A stretch of 64,000 nt of DNA from JAKZRT01 sp965247915 (GCA_965247915.1 OZ252048.1:2666001-2730000), one strand, 5' to 3'. Positions 50,405-59,757 are shown, counted from the stretch's first letter. A program made the numbers and translations. The notes: generated by a model from the sequence alone, not told the origin.

Positions 50405-51376
50405 GTGGACTTTTCCCTAGCAGACCTAACCCAAGCGGCCGCGCTGGTTCACGCACGGATGTTGCCGACGCCGCAACATTGCTGGCCGCTTCTGGGCGCG
50501 CGAACCGGGGCCGAGGTTTGGGTCAAACACGAAAATCACGCGCCGACGGGGGCCTTCAAGGTGCGCGGCGCCATAACTTATATCGACTGGCTTTTGGCCC
50601 GGGACGGGCACACGCGCGGCGTCATCACGGCGACGCGGGGCAACCACGGTCAGGCGCAGGCGCGGGCGGCGCGGGCGCGGGGTCTGCGCGCGCTGATCTA
50701 TGCGCCGCGGGGCAATTCGGTCGAAAAGAACGCGGCGATGCGGGCCTGGGGGGCCGAGCTGGTCGAGTTCGGTGCCGATTACGACGCGGCCCGCGAGGAG
50801 GCGCTGCGGGTGGCCGAGGCGGAAGGCCTGCGATTCGTGCCGCCGTTTCACCGGGAATTGGTGCGCGGGGTTGCCACTTACGGGCTCGAGCTGCTGCGCG
50901 CGGTCCCGGATCTCGACACCGTTTACGTGCCGGTCGGCTGTGGGTCGGGCATTTGCGGGGTGATGGCGGCGCGCGACACCTTGGGGTTGCGAACCCGGGT
51001 GGTGGGCGTGGTCGCAGAAGGCGCGGCTTGCGTGTCGCTGTCGGTCGAGGCCGGCAAGCCGGTGGAGACCGACGCCGCCCGGACATTTGCTGATGGTATG
51101 GCCGTGCGGGTGCCGGTTCCGGCGGCGCTGGAGGCGATATCAAAGGGGGCGGACCGGGTCGTGGCGGTCAGCGACGATGAGATCGCCGAGGCGATGCGGG
51201 CCTATTACACCGACACCCACAATCTGGCCGAGGGGGCCGGGGCGGCACCGCTGGCGGCGCTGCTGCGCGAGCAGGGGGCGATGCAGGGCAAAAAGGTTGG
51301 GCTGATCCTGAGCGGCGGAAATATCGACCGCGACTGGTACGCGCAGGTAATGGCCGGAACAACGCCCGCCCCGTAA
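50405..51376 (+). CDS. PLP-dependent threonine/serine dehydratase family enzyme
   Basis: 323 aa, fold-type II. The PLP lysine lies in APTGAFKVRGAITYID (near residue 52), the substrate loop is TRGNHGQAQARAARARG, and the phosphate-binding glycines are in VPVGCGSGICGVMAA. The C-terminus ends LSGGNIDRDWYAQ. This fits threonine ammonia-lyase-like enzymes, including the EutB/hydroxyaspartate group; no ACT domain is present, so it is probably catabolic. The GTG at 50405 follows a GGAG site; a TTG at 50387 is possible. Confidence 0.85.
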   Translation: MDFSLADLTQAAALVHARMLPTPQHCWPLLGARTGAEVWVKHENHAPTGAFKVRGAITYIDWLLARDGHTRGVITATRGNHGQAQARAARARGLRALIYAPRGNSVEKNAAMRAWGAELVEFGADYDAAREEALRVAEAEGLRFVPPFHRELVRGVATYGLELLRAVPDLDTVYVPVGCGSGICGVMAARDTLGLRTRVVGVVAEGAACVSLSVEAGKPVETDAARTFADGMAVRVPVPAALEAISKGADRVVAVSDDEIAEAMRAYYTDTHNLAEGAGAAPLAALLREQGAMQGKKVGLILSGGNIDRDWYAQVMAGTTPAP

Positions 51377-51526
51377 CGCTCAAGGTTGAGCAAGGGGGTA
51401 TGGCGTTGATTTTATTATAAAAACAACTAATCAGGCGAATTTAGATTGCCGGGTAACCCGAAAAATCAGGCGCTGCGCAGGGGTGATCCTGCTGTCGTGT
51501 ATCGGCCTGCGGTCCTTGTCCGGCGC

Positions 51527-52318
51527 TCAGACTTCGTCCTCGGGCGTTGCGCCGACAACCCATTGGTCGAAGTCGATCACCGATCCGGTGACAACCCCCG
51601 ACGCCGGGCTCAGGAACAGGCTGACCTGGCGCGCCACGTGCTGCGGTTTGACCAGCATTCCGAATGGCGCAAGCTGTTCGGCTTGTTCGAGCCAGCCCGG
51701 TTTTCGCCCGTGAAACTTGCGCTGTGTCGCGTCTTCGCCGGGGGTATCCATCCAGCCGATGTTTATGCCGTTCACGCGAATCTGGTTCGGTGCCAAAGCG
51801 TTGGCCGAGTTTTTGGTGATATTCAAAAGCGCTGCCTTGGACGCCGCATAGGGTGCCAGAAAACTTTGCCCCGCATGCGCGGCGACCGAAAGAATATTCA
51901 CGACGCCGCCCGCGTGGCCCCGGTCTATGGCGTGGCGCGCAAACGCCTGTATCGCAAAGAACGGACCCCGGGCGTTGACATTCATCATATTGTCCCACTC
52001 TTCGGGCGAGGTGTTCAGGATCGAGCCCCGGTCGGTATTGGCCGCCGAATTTACCAGCGCGGTGATCCGGCCCACGCAGGCAGCCGCCGCATCAACCATC
52101 CTCATGACCGCCTCGGTGTCTGCCATATCGACCGCCAGAAAATGCGCGTTGACCGACCGCGACGCCAGCTCGGCCACGGCTTTTTCGCCTTTGGCCTCAT
52201 CGCGTCCCGTCAGCACAATCCGTCTGCATCCCTCATCAACCAGCCGATGCGCAACAGCGAGGCCCAAGCCTTGCCCGCCGCCGGTTATCAGCGCGGATGT
52301 ATCGGTATGATCGTCCAT
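51527..52318 (-). CDS. Short-chain dehydrogenase/reductase
   Basis: 263 aa classical SDR. The cofactor motif TGGGQGLG is near residue 12, and TGRDE after strand 2 suggests NADP(H) preference. VNSAAN, Ser in ILSVAAHAG and the catalytic YAASK (Tyr/Lys) are intact, with WMDTPGEDATQRKF as the substrate loop. The substrate is unknown. A perfect 19-nt palindrome 24 bp upstream of the ATG suggests local repression. Confidence 0.9.
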   Translation of the reverse strand: MDDHTDTSALITGGGQGLGLAVAHRLVDEGCRRIVLTGRDEAKGEKAVAELASRSVNAHFLAVDMADTEAVMRMVDAAAACVGRITALVNSAANTDRGSILNTSPEEWDNMMNVNARGPFFAIQAFARHAIDRGHAGGVVNILSVAAHAGQSFLAPYAASKAALLNITKNSANALAPNQIRVNGINIGWMDTPGEDATQRKFHGRKPGWLEQAEQLAPFGMLVKPQHVARQVSLFLSPASGVVTGSVIDFDQWVVGATPEDEV

Positions 52319-52341
52319 CGTTTTCCCCGTGCCGGTGACCG

Positions 52342-52360
52342 CATTGACGTAACGTCAATG
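52342..52360. promoter_or_regulatory. Perfect 19-nt palindromic operator before SDR gene
   Basis: CATTGACGTAACGTCAATG: 9-bp arms around one base. The TTGACGT-ACGTCAA core recalls operators of MerR-type LiuR/AcdR regulators of acyl-CoA metabolism in proteobacteria, though a TetR-type repressor is equally possible. It is 23 bp upstream of the start codon at 52318. Confidence 0.65.
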
Positions 52361-52544
52361 TCTGCACCCTCAGACACTGTCCTGACCGGCCGAATAAATC
52401 CAACAGAAAGGGAAAAAACCACCGAAATAATCGTGATTTCACGCCATTGCGACAATTATCAGGGGATAACTGACAAATGGTGCCGGATCACGGTTCGGAA
52501 ATGATGGGACGGCTAGGCCCGGGTTGCGATTTCCGAACATTCCG

Positions 52545-53279
52545 TCATCCGTACCGTTTGACGAAGTTTCTGAGAATTTCCTGCGGCGCAGTGACCCGGG
52601 CCGCGCGGCACATCGCGATCAGACGCGTCGCGTCCTGGGGCCGGAAATAGCCACGATCACGATAGATGCGGATGCGCAATTCAAACTCGGCGGCGTCGGC
52701 TTCGGGGTGAAATTGGGTGGCATAAACGTTGTCGCCGAACCGGATCATCTGATACGGGCAGGCCCGCGAGGTCACCAGATTCACACAACCGGGCGGCAGA
52801 TCCTGCGCCGCTTCTTTATGACCAACAAAGGCATCGAAGCGCGGCGGTAACCGATGCAGTATCGGGTCGACCTGCCCTTCGGGTGTCAGGCGACATGCCG
52901 AGGTTCCAACCGCTTCGCTGTAGGCTTGTTTCGACACGGTTCCGCCAAGATGGTGCGCCAGTATGCCGATCCCATAGCAGCAGCCCAGAAACGGCCGGTC
53001 CTGGGTCGTGATGCGCGGCATTAAGTCGATCATCGCAGCTTCGATCCTGGCCTCGGTCGGGGTTTTCTTTTCGGGCGGGTCGCTGATACACCCCGGCCCC
53101 CCGCCAACGATGACCCCGGCAAAATCGTCGAGGTCCAGGGCATCGGGCAACGGGTGCCGATCCAGGCGGATACGATGCGCCCGATCGCGCGGGAGGCCGG
53201 CCTTTTCGACAATCGCCGCGAATTCGCTGTCAGCGGCTTCATCCTCGGGGCGCAGTTGTAGAACCAGAAACGGTTTCAT
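52545..53279 (-). CDS. Class-I glutamine amidotransferase-like protein
   Basis: 244 aa. The nucleophile elbow PFLGCCYGIGILAHHLGG (Cys near residue 106) and the FHPEAD His/Glu pair form a GATase1 triad, resembling the glutaminase part of GMP synthase but without its ATP-pyrophosphatase. Such standalone proteins are usually annotated GMP-synthase-like; the partner synthase is unknown. The ATG at 53279 is used; the frame upstream lacks homology. Confidence 0.85.
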   Translation of the reverse strand: MKPFLVLQLRPEDEAADSEFAAIVEKAGLPRDRAHRIRLDRHPLPDALDLDDFAGVIVGGGPGCISDPPEKKTPTEARIEAAMIDLMPRITTQDRPFLGCCYGIGILAHHLGGTVSKQAYSEAVGTSACRLTPEGQVDPILHRLPPRFDAFVGHKEAAQDLPPGCVNLVTSRACPYQMIRFGDNVYATQFHPEADAAEFELRIRIYRDRGYFRPQDATRLIAMCRAARVTAPQEILRNFVKRYG

Positions 53280-53667
53280 AGCTGCCTGATATTTCGCTTG
53301 CAGGCCCAGGTCCAGCGGTCGCAGCGCCCGGCGCGGCCAACAACTTTGCCGCGAAGGACAGAGCACCGACCCCGTCGTGAACGCGCCACCCGCGATCTTG
53401 GCTCAAATTGACAGGATTACGGAGCGTTAACCGTCGATCGTGCATGCTGGGCAATACGCAAAGGCAAAACTGCAAGGCTGAAATTCATTTGGCAAATCCC
53501 GCGCCGCAAGACCCCCCGCCAAACCGCGCGTCTGAATGGCCCGGGGCGGGCGATGACTTGCGCCCGATCTCGGCAAATTCCCGGCTGACGCGCTGACCCG
53601 ACTGTCCCCGAAAGCTGAAATTCTTTGGGCGAATGACGTATTCTGGGCGTTTTTTGACCGGCAACCC
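53280..53667. other. Intergenic region without recognisable gene
   Basis: 388 bp between the divergently transcribed amidotransferase and the sensor kinase. Short open frames exist but show no family features. It presumably holds both promoters. I see no convincing repeat or RNA gene. Confidence 0.6.
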
Positions 53668-56175
53668 ATGGCGCGAAAGCGCCTGAAACTTGCCGCCCTG
53701 ATCGGGCGCACCGGTGCGCAGCAAATGCTGGCCGGGTTGGGCGCAGGTGGCGGCAGACCGGATCGGTTGACGACAACCAGCACCGCCCGAGACGGAACAT
53801 CGCTGGTGCTGGTCTGGGAATTTTTCGACGACGGACAGGGCGACGGCCTGTTGGCGCGGGTTCGAGAAGATTCGCGAACATCCCCTTACGCGCGGCTTTT
53901 GCAGGGGCTTTCGCGCGCGGTTGTTGAATCGCGCCCCGGCGTTCTGATCGTCGGGGTCGATGGAAAAATCCAATGGCTGAACCCGGCGTTTACCGAAATG
54001 ACCGGCTACTCTGAGGACGACGCTATTGGCGAATTTCCGGCCGACCTGCTGAATCACGCCGGATCCGACCCCGAAACGCTGCGCGCGATATCGAATGCGA
54101 TCGAGCGCGGCATGGCGATCAACTGTAATGTCAAGAACCGCTGCGAGGACGGGCGCGCGGTTTGGTTCGATCTGCAGATATCGCCGCTGTACGACGCGCT
54201 GGGAAAACTATCGGGGTATTTCTCGGTTCAATCGGATGTGACGCATCACCTGAAACGCCAACGTGACCTGGAAGCGGCCAACGAGGCGGCCGATCAGGCC
54301 CGCGCGCAGCTGGTCAACGCGGTCAACGCGTTGCCGGACGGGTTTGTCATTTTCGATGCCGAGGAACGTCTGGTTCTGTGCAATGATCGCTATCGCGACT
54401 TTTTTGCCGAAGCAGGTCCAATGCTGACGCCCGGCGCGTCGATCGAGCAGATATTCAGCCATGTCGCACAGCAATCGCCCGACATCGACGGCGCCGACGC
54501 CAAGGCCGCGTGGGTCAAGGACCGAACAAACGCCTTTCGCGGAAACGCCAACACAAGCCAGGTTCGGGCGGTTGGTGACCGCTGGTTCAGGTCGATCAAC
54601 AGCCGCACGCCGGACGGCGGCAGCGTCGGCCTGCGAATTGATGTTACTGAACTGAAGGCAAATGAGGCCGCCCTTGAGGCGGCGCGGGCCGATGTTGCCG
54701 CCGCGAACGCGCGCCTTGTAACCGCTGTGGAAGCCCTGCCGGACGGTTTTGTTCTGTTTGACAGCGATGATTGTTTGGTGCTGTGCAATCAACGCTACCT
54801 GGACTTCTACGCGAAAAGCGCGGCGGCGATGGTGCCCGGCGCGACTTTTGAAGCGATCATTCGCTATGGGCTGCGCCATGGACAGTTTCCCGACGCCAAG
54901 GGGCGCGAGGAGGCGTGGTTCAAAGCCCGCATGGCCGCGCATCAAAGCGCCGACACCACCGTGGAACAGTACTTGGACGACGGGCGCTGGCTGCGGATCA
55001 TCGAAAGGCTGACCCCGGACGGCGGGCGCGTGGGATTGCGCATCGACATCACCGAGCTGAAAGAGCAGCAGGCCGAGCTGAGCAAGACCAATGACGAATT
55101 GATGGCCGCGGCCGCGGATCGCGACGTGGCGCGGCAGTGGTTTTCGGACGTAGCCGAGGTTGGCCGCGATTGGTTTTGGGAAGTCGATAAGGGCGGGCGG
55201 ATCACCTATCTGTCAAGCGGGTTCGAGCGGTCGCTTGGGGTTAGCGCAGCGGGATTGCTGGGGCAAAATTTTCCCGTAATCGCGCAGCGATCCGGAGATG
55301 CCGTGGCCGAAGATTGGGACCGGTTCCACAGTGTTTTTGCGGCCCGCGAAATTTTTGGCGATATTGTCCTGCGCCTGACGGATGGCGAGGATCAGGCAGG
55401 GTGGGTGCGGATCAGCGGCGCGCTGTTCTTCGACGAATCGGGCGAATTTTCGGGATTTCGCGGGGCTGGCAGCGATGTGACCCAGCTTTACGAAACGCTG
55501 ATCGCCGCCCAGCAGGCCAACACCGCAAAATCCGAATTTCTGGCGACCATGAGCCATGAGATCAGGACGCCGCTGAACGGCATATTGGGTTTGGCGCAGG
55601 AACTGGGTCTGCGGCTTGAGAAATCGAAAAACCGGCTTTTGACCGACGCCATTCAGGAGTCGGGGGAAGTTCTGCTGAGCGTTATCAACGACATTCTGGA
55701 TTTTTCCAAGATCGAGGCCGGTAAGCTCTCGCTGGAGAACATGCCGTTTGCATTTTCCGACCTGATGCGCAAAGTCGAAGCGGTGCATGGCCGCGTGGCG
55801 GCGCAGAAGTCGCTGGACCTGGTGTTGGAGACCGACAAAGCCCTGCCGCGCCGGCACCTGGGCGACCCGCATCGCATCCTTCAGATCTACCATAATCTGG
55901 TGTCGAACGCGCTGAAATTCACCCAAAAGGGATCAGTTCGTGTGGCGCTGCAGCTGGCAAGCGACGGGCAGGTCAAAATTGAGGTCACCGACACCGGCAT
56001 CGGGATGTCGACCGATCAGGCGGCGCAAATTTTTGACGACTTCAATCAGGCCGACCGGTCGACCGCGCGCCGCTTTGGCGGCAGCGGCCTGGGCCTGGCC
56101 ATCACCCGCAAACTGGCCGAGGCCATGGGCGGCTCGGTCGGTTTGAAATCAAACTTGGCGAAGGGACGGCGGTGA
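53668..56175 (+). CDS. Multi-PAS sensor histidine kinase (hybrid, receiver detached by frameshifts)
   Basis: 835 aa in this frame. No membrane segment is evident, so it is probably cytoplasmic. Four PAS-like domains occur at about 85-205, 215-335, 350-470 and 490-615; the second and third are near-duplicates (ALPDGFVIFDAEERLVLCND and ALPDGFVLFDSDDCLVLCNQ). The HisKA H-box SHEIRTPLNGILGLA is near residue 629 and the HATPase has NLVSNALKF, TDTGIGM and GGSGLGLAI. The frame ends prematurely as NLAKGRR. A base missing near 56155 diverts it from the expected GEGTAVTVRLPL continuation, cutting off a C-terminal receiver. Confidence 0.88.
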   Translation: MARKRLKLAALIGRTGAQQMLAGLGAGGGRPDRLTTTSTARDGTSLVLVWEFFDDGQGDGLLARVREDSRTSPYARLLQGLSRAVVESRPGVLIVGVDGKIQWLNPAFTEMTGYSEDDAIGEFPADLLNHAGSDPETLRAISNAIERGMAINCNVKNRCEDGRAVWFDLQISPLYDALGKLSGYFSVQSDVTHHLKRQRDLEAANEAADQARAQLVNAVNALPDGFVIFDAEERLVLCNDRYRDFFAEAGPMLTPGASIEQIFSHVAQQSPDIDGADAKAAWVKDRTNAFRGNANTSQVRAVGDRWFRSINSRTPDGGSVGLRIDVTELKANEAALEAARADVAAANARLVTAVEALPDGFVLFDSDDCLVLCNQRYLDFYAKSAAAMVPGATFEAIIRYGLRHGQFPDAKGREEAWFKARMAAHQSADTTVEQYLDDGRWLRIIERLTPDGGRVGLRIDITELKEQQAELSKTNDELMAAAADRDVARQWFSDVAEVGRDWFWEVDKGGRITYLSSGFERSLGVSAAGLLGQNFPVIAQRSGDAVAEDWDRFHSVFAAREIFGDIVLRLTDGEDQAGWVRISGALFFDESGEFSGFRGAGSDVTQLYETLIAAQQANTAKSEFLATMSHEIRTPLNGILGLAQELGLRLEKSKNRLLTDAIQESGEVLLSVINDILDFSKIEAGKLSLENMPFAFSDLMRKVEAVHGRVAAQKSLDLVLETDKALPRRHLGDPHRILQIYHNLVSNALKFTQKGSVRVALQLASDGQVKIEVTDTGIGMSTDQAAQIFDDFNQADRSTARRFGGSGLGLAITRKLAEAMGGSVGLKSNLAKGRR

Positions 56176-56641
56176 CGGTACGGCTGCCCTTGGCCGAGGC
56201 CAAATGCGCGCCCGATGACGCACCGCGGGTCAGGAAAAAGCCGACCGGGCTGAGCTGCGCCGACTGCGATTGCTGGTGGCTGACGACACGCCGACGAACC
56301 GGCTTTTGATGAAACTGATGATCGCCCGGATGGGCGCCAAGGCGGTGATTGTCGAAGACGGCGAAAGTGCTGTGGAAGCTGCGCAAAAGGGGCGGTTTGA
56401 CGCGCTTTTGCTGGACATCTCGATGCCGGGGATGGACGGGATCGAATGTATGAACGAAATTCACGCCGCCGAGAAAAAGGCCGGCCTGCCGCGCACACCT
56501 GCTATTGCCGTGACCGCGAACGCGATGGAGCATCAGGTTGCATCGTATCTTGGCCAGGGGTTTGCCGCACATGTGGCCAAACCGATTGATCGCGCGATGC
56601 TGGAAGACACGATTGCCAATTGCGTCGGCCGCGCGGATTAG
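56152..56641 (+). pseudogene. Detached receiver domain of the hybrid kinase
   Basis: After the kinase frame breaks, GEGTAVTVRLPLAEAKCAP continues in a second frame to about 56232. A second shift, near the GGAAAAAG run, leads to a third frame: EKADRAELRRLRLLVADDTP, then the phospho-acceptor LLLDISMPGMDG, TANAM and the conserved KPIDRAML Lys. The receiver therefore appears complete but is not in frame with the kinase and has no clear start of its own. It reads as the 3' part of one hybrid kinase of about 990 aa. Confidence 0.8.
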
Positions 56642-56644
56642 GCG

Positions 56645-57514
56645 TCATTCCTGTGACGGCGCGCTGCACGCGGCGTATCCTTGGGCCAAGTTCATTATCA
56701 GAGCGGGATACGAGCTTTGCGCGGCGCCAAGCGGGTCGAGAACGATTAACCGGGCCAGGTTCAGGGTTGGCGCGAGGCTCGCGCGGGTGCCGGGGGGACC
56801 GATAAGGCAATCCGCGCCTTCGGCCAACCTTCTGAAACGCGCCATTCGCCGGGGTCCGGGGCGCGACCCTTCGCCGTCGCGGAGTGCCGCGCGCGGCGTC
56901 AGCCCGAAATGGGCCTCGAAGTATTGAAAGGCGTCGTGTTCCAGCACGAAGTTGACCGTGCTTGCGTTCAACCGGGTCCGGGCGTGCTCGCTGGCGGCCG
57001 CGATCTCGGCCACTGCGGCTTCGGCATTGGCCGAGAAACGTTGTGCTTCAGAGGGGTCGATCCGGGCCAGAACCCTGGCGATCTCGCGGCTCCACAAAAC
57101 CGCGTTGGCCGGGTCGAGCCAGGCGTGCGGGTCGCGCGTGCCGGGTACCGGATCAAGCGCCGCACCCAGTCTTTTTTCGTGAAGCCGCGTTTCAGATATA
57201 TCTAGCATAGTCAAGATGATGCCGGGCGATGTTGAGGGCAACCAGGGGGTAAGTTCGGGGCCGATCTGCACCACAAGATCGGCTCTTTGCAGCGCCCGCA
57301 TATCCGATGGCCACGGCGCATGATCGTGTGGCTCCGCACCGGGCGGCACCAGTACGGTTATGGTGACGCCGGTCGCCCCGGCCACCCGCGCCACAAGCGC
57401 CCCGAGCGGCGCGATATCGACCACGACGTTTAGGGGCTCGGCAGCGAGCGGATGTGCCTGGCCCAGCAGAACCAAGACCGAAATCTTGGCGAGTTTGGCG
57501 ATTTGGGCTTTCAT
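56645..57514 (-). CDS. znuA: Zinc ABC transporter, periplasmic binding protein
   Basis: 289 aa. A signal peptide (LAKISVLVLLGQAHPLAAEP) is followed by a cluster A-I solute-binding fold. The metal His are in GAEPHDHAPWPSDMRAL, the DPHAWLDPANAV segment and LEHDAFQYFEAHFGL. The His/Asp-rich loop of E. coli ZnuA is absent. It is divergent from zur-znuC-znuB across a Zur-like box. The ATG at 57514 is chosen. Confidence 0.92.
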   Translation of the reverse strand: MKAQIAKLAKISVLVLLGQAHPLAAEPLNVVVDIAPLGALVARVAGATGVTITVLVPPGAEPHDHAPWPSDMRALQRADLVVQIGPELTPWLPSTSPGIILTMLDISETRLHEKRLGAALDPVPGTRDPHAWLDPANAVLWSREIARVLARIDPSEAQRFSANAEAAVAEIAAASEHARTRLNASTVNFVLEHDAFQYFEAHFGLTPRAALRDGEGSRPGPRRMARFRRLAEGADCLIGPPGTRASLAPTLNLARLIVLDPLGAAQSSYPALIMNLAQGYAACSAPSQE

Positions 57515-57553
57515 CGGCGCAGGCCTCGGGCTATGACGCGGGCTGCCAATATA

Positions 57554-57568
57554 TGTAATATTATCACA
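57554..57568. promoter_or_regulatory. Zur-box-like operator between znuA and zur
   Basis: TGTAATATTATCACA: 7-bp arms with one mismatch around a central T. It sits in the 70-bp divergent gap and so could control both znuA and zur-znuCB under zinc-replete repression by the adjacent Zur. Confidence 0.65.
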
Positions 57569-57585
57569 ATGCAACCCCGGTGCCG

Positions 57586-58068
57586 ATGACAGCAGCAGCC
57601 CGCCACGACCACGACGCCTGTATCGACCGGACGCTGACCCGTGCGGCTGATATGGCCGAAGCGCGCGGGCTTCGGCTGACGCGCGCGCGGCAACGGGCGC
57701 TGGAAATTCTGCTGGAAAGCCACATCGCCCTTGGGGCTTACGATCTTTTGGACCGGTTCAGGGCCGAGGGCCTGGGCGACCGCCCGGTGATCGCTTACCG
57801 GGCGCTGGCGTTTTTGCAAAAACACGGGCTGGTTCACCGCATCGAGGGCCTGAACGCCTTTGTCGCCTGCACCCATCCAGACCCGGCGCATCGCCCGGCC
57901 TTCATCGTCTGCCGGTCGTGCCGGATGGTGGCTGAGGCGCATATGGATCTGGGCAGCGGGGTGCTGGCGCAATCGGCGGCCAACGCCGGCATCATGGTCG
58001 AGCGCACGGTCGTCGAGGTGATGGGCCTGTGCGAAAGTTGTCGCGAGGACCGCGCGCATGTTGATTGA
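57586..58068 (+). CDS. zur: Zinc uptake regulator Zur (Fur family)
   Basis: 160 aa from the ATG at 57586 (a GTG at 57580 is also possible). The winged helix (RLTRARQRALEILLESHIAL, YDLLDRFRAEG, VIAYRALAFLQKHGLVHRIE) precedes the dimer domain with the structural zinc cysteines CRSC and CESC. Its 3' end overlaps znuC by 11 bp. It represses zinc uptake genes when zinc is abundant. Confidence 0.93.
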   Translation: MTAAARHDHDACIDRTLTRAADMAEARGLRLTRARQRALEILLESHIALGAYDLLDRFRAEGLGDRPVIAYRALAFLQKHGLVHRIEGLNAFVACTHPDPAHRPAFIVCRSCRMVAEAHMDLGSGVLAQSAANAGIMVERTVVEVMGLCESCREDRAHVD

Positions 58069-58789
58069 AACCAAAGGCATGATCCTGCGGCTGGGCGGCA
58101 AGGTCATTCTGCGCGATGTCGACTTTCGCATTGCTCGCGGCGAGATCGTGACCATCGTCGGCCCGAACGGGTCGGGCAAATCGACCCTGGTGCGCGCCAT
58201 GGTCGGGGCGCTGAAACCCACGGGCGGGTCGATCAAGCGGCAGGCCGGGCTGAAAATTGGCTATGTGCCCCAGACACTTAGGTTAGAGACGACGATGCCG
58301 ATGGCCGTGGCGCGGTTTTTGGGACTGCCGGGCCGCAGAGCCGCAGACGACGCAGCCCAGGCGCTGGCGCAGGTCGGCCTGGGTGATGTTGGCCAGATGC
58401 AGATCACCACGCTTTCCGGGGGCCAGTTGCAGCGCGTCATGCTGGCCCGCGCTTTGCGCGGCGCGCCGGATATTCTGGTGCTTGACGAACCCACAAACGG
58501 GCTTGACCACCCGGGCACCGCCGCGTTTTACCGGCTGATCGAAGCGGTCAGGCAAACCACAGGCGCGGCGGTGGTCATGGTCAGCCACGACCTGCATGTG
58601 GTGATGGCGGCGTCCGACCGGGTGATTTGCCTGAACGGTCACATCTGTTGCGAAGGGCGGCCCGAAGTGGTGTCCTCGGCGCCCGAATACCGCGCGCTGT
58701 TCGGGTATGGGACCGGCGGCGCGCTGGCGCTTTATCGCCACGACCACGACCATTCGCACGATAGCCACAAGGGGCCGGCGCGTGGTTGA
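58058..58789 (+). CDS. znuC: Zinc ABC transporter, ATPase
   Basis: 243 aa. Walker A GPNGSGKST near residue 35, the LSGGQLQRVMLARAL signature, Walker B ILVLDEPTNGLD and the switch His in MVSHDLHVV are complete. The C-terminal HDHDHSHDSH tract probably binds zinc. It is coupled to zur and znuB by overlapping ends. Confidence 0.95.
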   Translation: MLIETKGMILRLGGKVILRDVDFRIARGEIVTIVGPNGSGKSTLVRAMVGALKPTGGSIKRQAGLKIGYVPQTLRLETTMPMAVARFLGLPGRRAADDAAQALAQVGLGDVGQMQITTLSGGQLQRVMLARALRGAPDILVLDEPTNGLDHPGTAAFYRLIEAVRQTTGAAVVMVSHDLHVVMAASDRVICLNGHICCEGRPEVVSSAPEYRALFGYGTGGALALYRHDHDHSHDSHKGPARG

Positions 58790-59570
58790 GCCGTTTCTGG
58801 TCATGGCAGCACTTGCCGGGCTCGGCGTGGCGCTGGTCGCGGGCCCGCTGGGCAGTTTCGTGGTCTGGCGACGCATGGCCTATTTTGGCGACGCGACCGC
58901 GCACGCGGCGGTTCTGGGCGTGGCACTTGCCATCGCCACCGACCTGCCGGTGACGCTTGGGGTTCTGATTGTGGCGGCCACAATGGCGGCTTTTGTGTCG
59001 CGGCTGTCCGAGCGCGGAGCACCGGTCGACACCGTTCTGGGCGTCGCCTCGCACGGCGCTTTGGCCTTTGGGTTGGTGGCGCTGTCGTTGTCGGGCGGGC
59101 CGAGGCGCGACCTGATTGGCCTTCTGTTCGGCGACATTCTGACCGTCACGCTGGTTGATCTGGCAATCATCTGGGGCGGTGCGGCGCTGGTTCTGGGGGT
59201 TCTGATCTGGCGCTGGCCTGCTTTGCTGACCGCAACGTTCAGCCCCGAGCTGGCGCTGGCCGGTGGCGGGCGACCGGCGCGCGAGCGGTTGATTCTGGGC
59301 CTTTTGATGGCGCTGGTGGTGGCGGTGGCCCTGAAGGTCGTCGGCGCGCTGTTGATCGGCGCAATGCTGATCATTCCAGCCGCCACCGCGCGCCCGCTGG
59401 CACGCACGCCCGAAGCCATGGCGATGCTGGCGGCGATTGTCGCCGGGGTCGCCGTGTTGATCGGTCTGGGGCTGTCGGTGGCGCTGGACAGCCCGACCGG
59501 CCCGACAATTGTGGCCACGGCCGCCGGGCTTTTCGCGCTGGCAAACATCGCCCCGGCGAATGCGGTCTGA
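58782..59570 (+). CDS. znuB: Zinc ABC transporter, permease
   Basis: 262 aa from the GTG at 58782, which overlaps the znuC stop by 8 bp. About eight membrane helices. The family motif VVWRRMAYFGDATAHAAVLG and the LKVVGALLIGAMLIIPAATA segment are intact. It forms the channel with ZnuC and receives zinc from ZnuA. Confidence 0.94.
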   Translation: MVEPFLVMAALAGLGVALVAGPLGSFVVWRRMAYFGDATAHAAVLGVALAIATDLPVTLGVLIVAATMAAFVSRLSERGAPVDTVLGVASHGALAFGLVALSLSGGPRRDLIGLLFGDILTVTLVDLAIIWGGAALVLGVLIWRWPALLTATFSPELALAGGGRPARERLILGLLMALVVAVALKVVGALLIGAMLIIPAATARPLARTPEAMAMLAAIVAGVAVLIGLGLSVALDSPTGPTIVATAAGLFALANIAPANAV

Positions 59571-59757
59571 AAATCTGCCGCGCCGCGCCGTCGCCGGCGC
59601 AACCGGCAATTTCCTACCCAAAATCGGTAACCCCTGCACAGGATTGGGCAATATCGCGCCGATTTGCCGGGAGCATGGACCGAAAATCAGAAATCGGTTC
59701 ACTGACGGTACAGAATCCGGGTAATGAGTGGGAAAATCGCATGAATTTTAGAAGCGC

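Noticed and set aside
51555..51566. Further copy of the palindrome loop (CCCATTGGTCGAAG) in the SDR gene
   Set aside because: Only part of the loop matches and there are no complementary arms; it is normal coding sequence.
53408..53596. 62-aa frame in the gap before the sensor kinase
   Set aside because: It has no recognisable motif, a Pro/Arg/Asn-rich composition and competing frames of equal length on the other strand.
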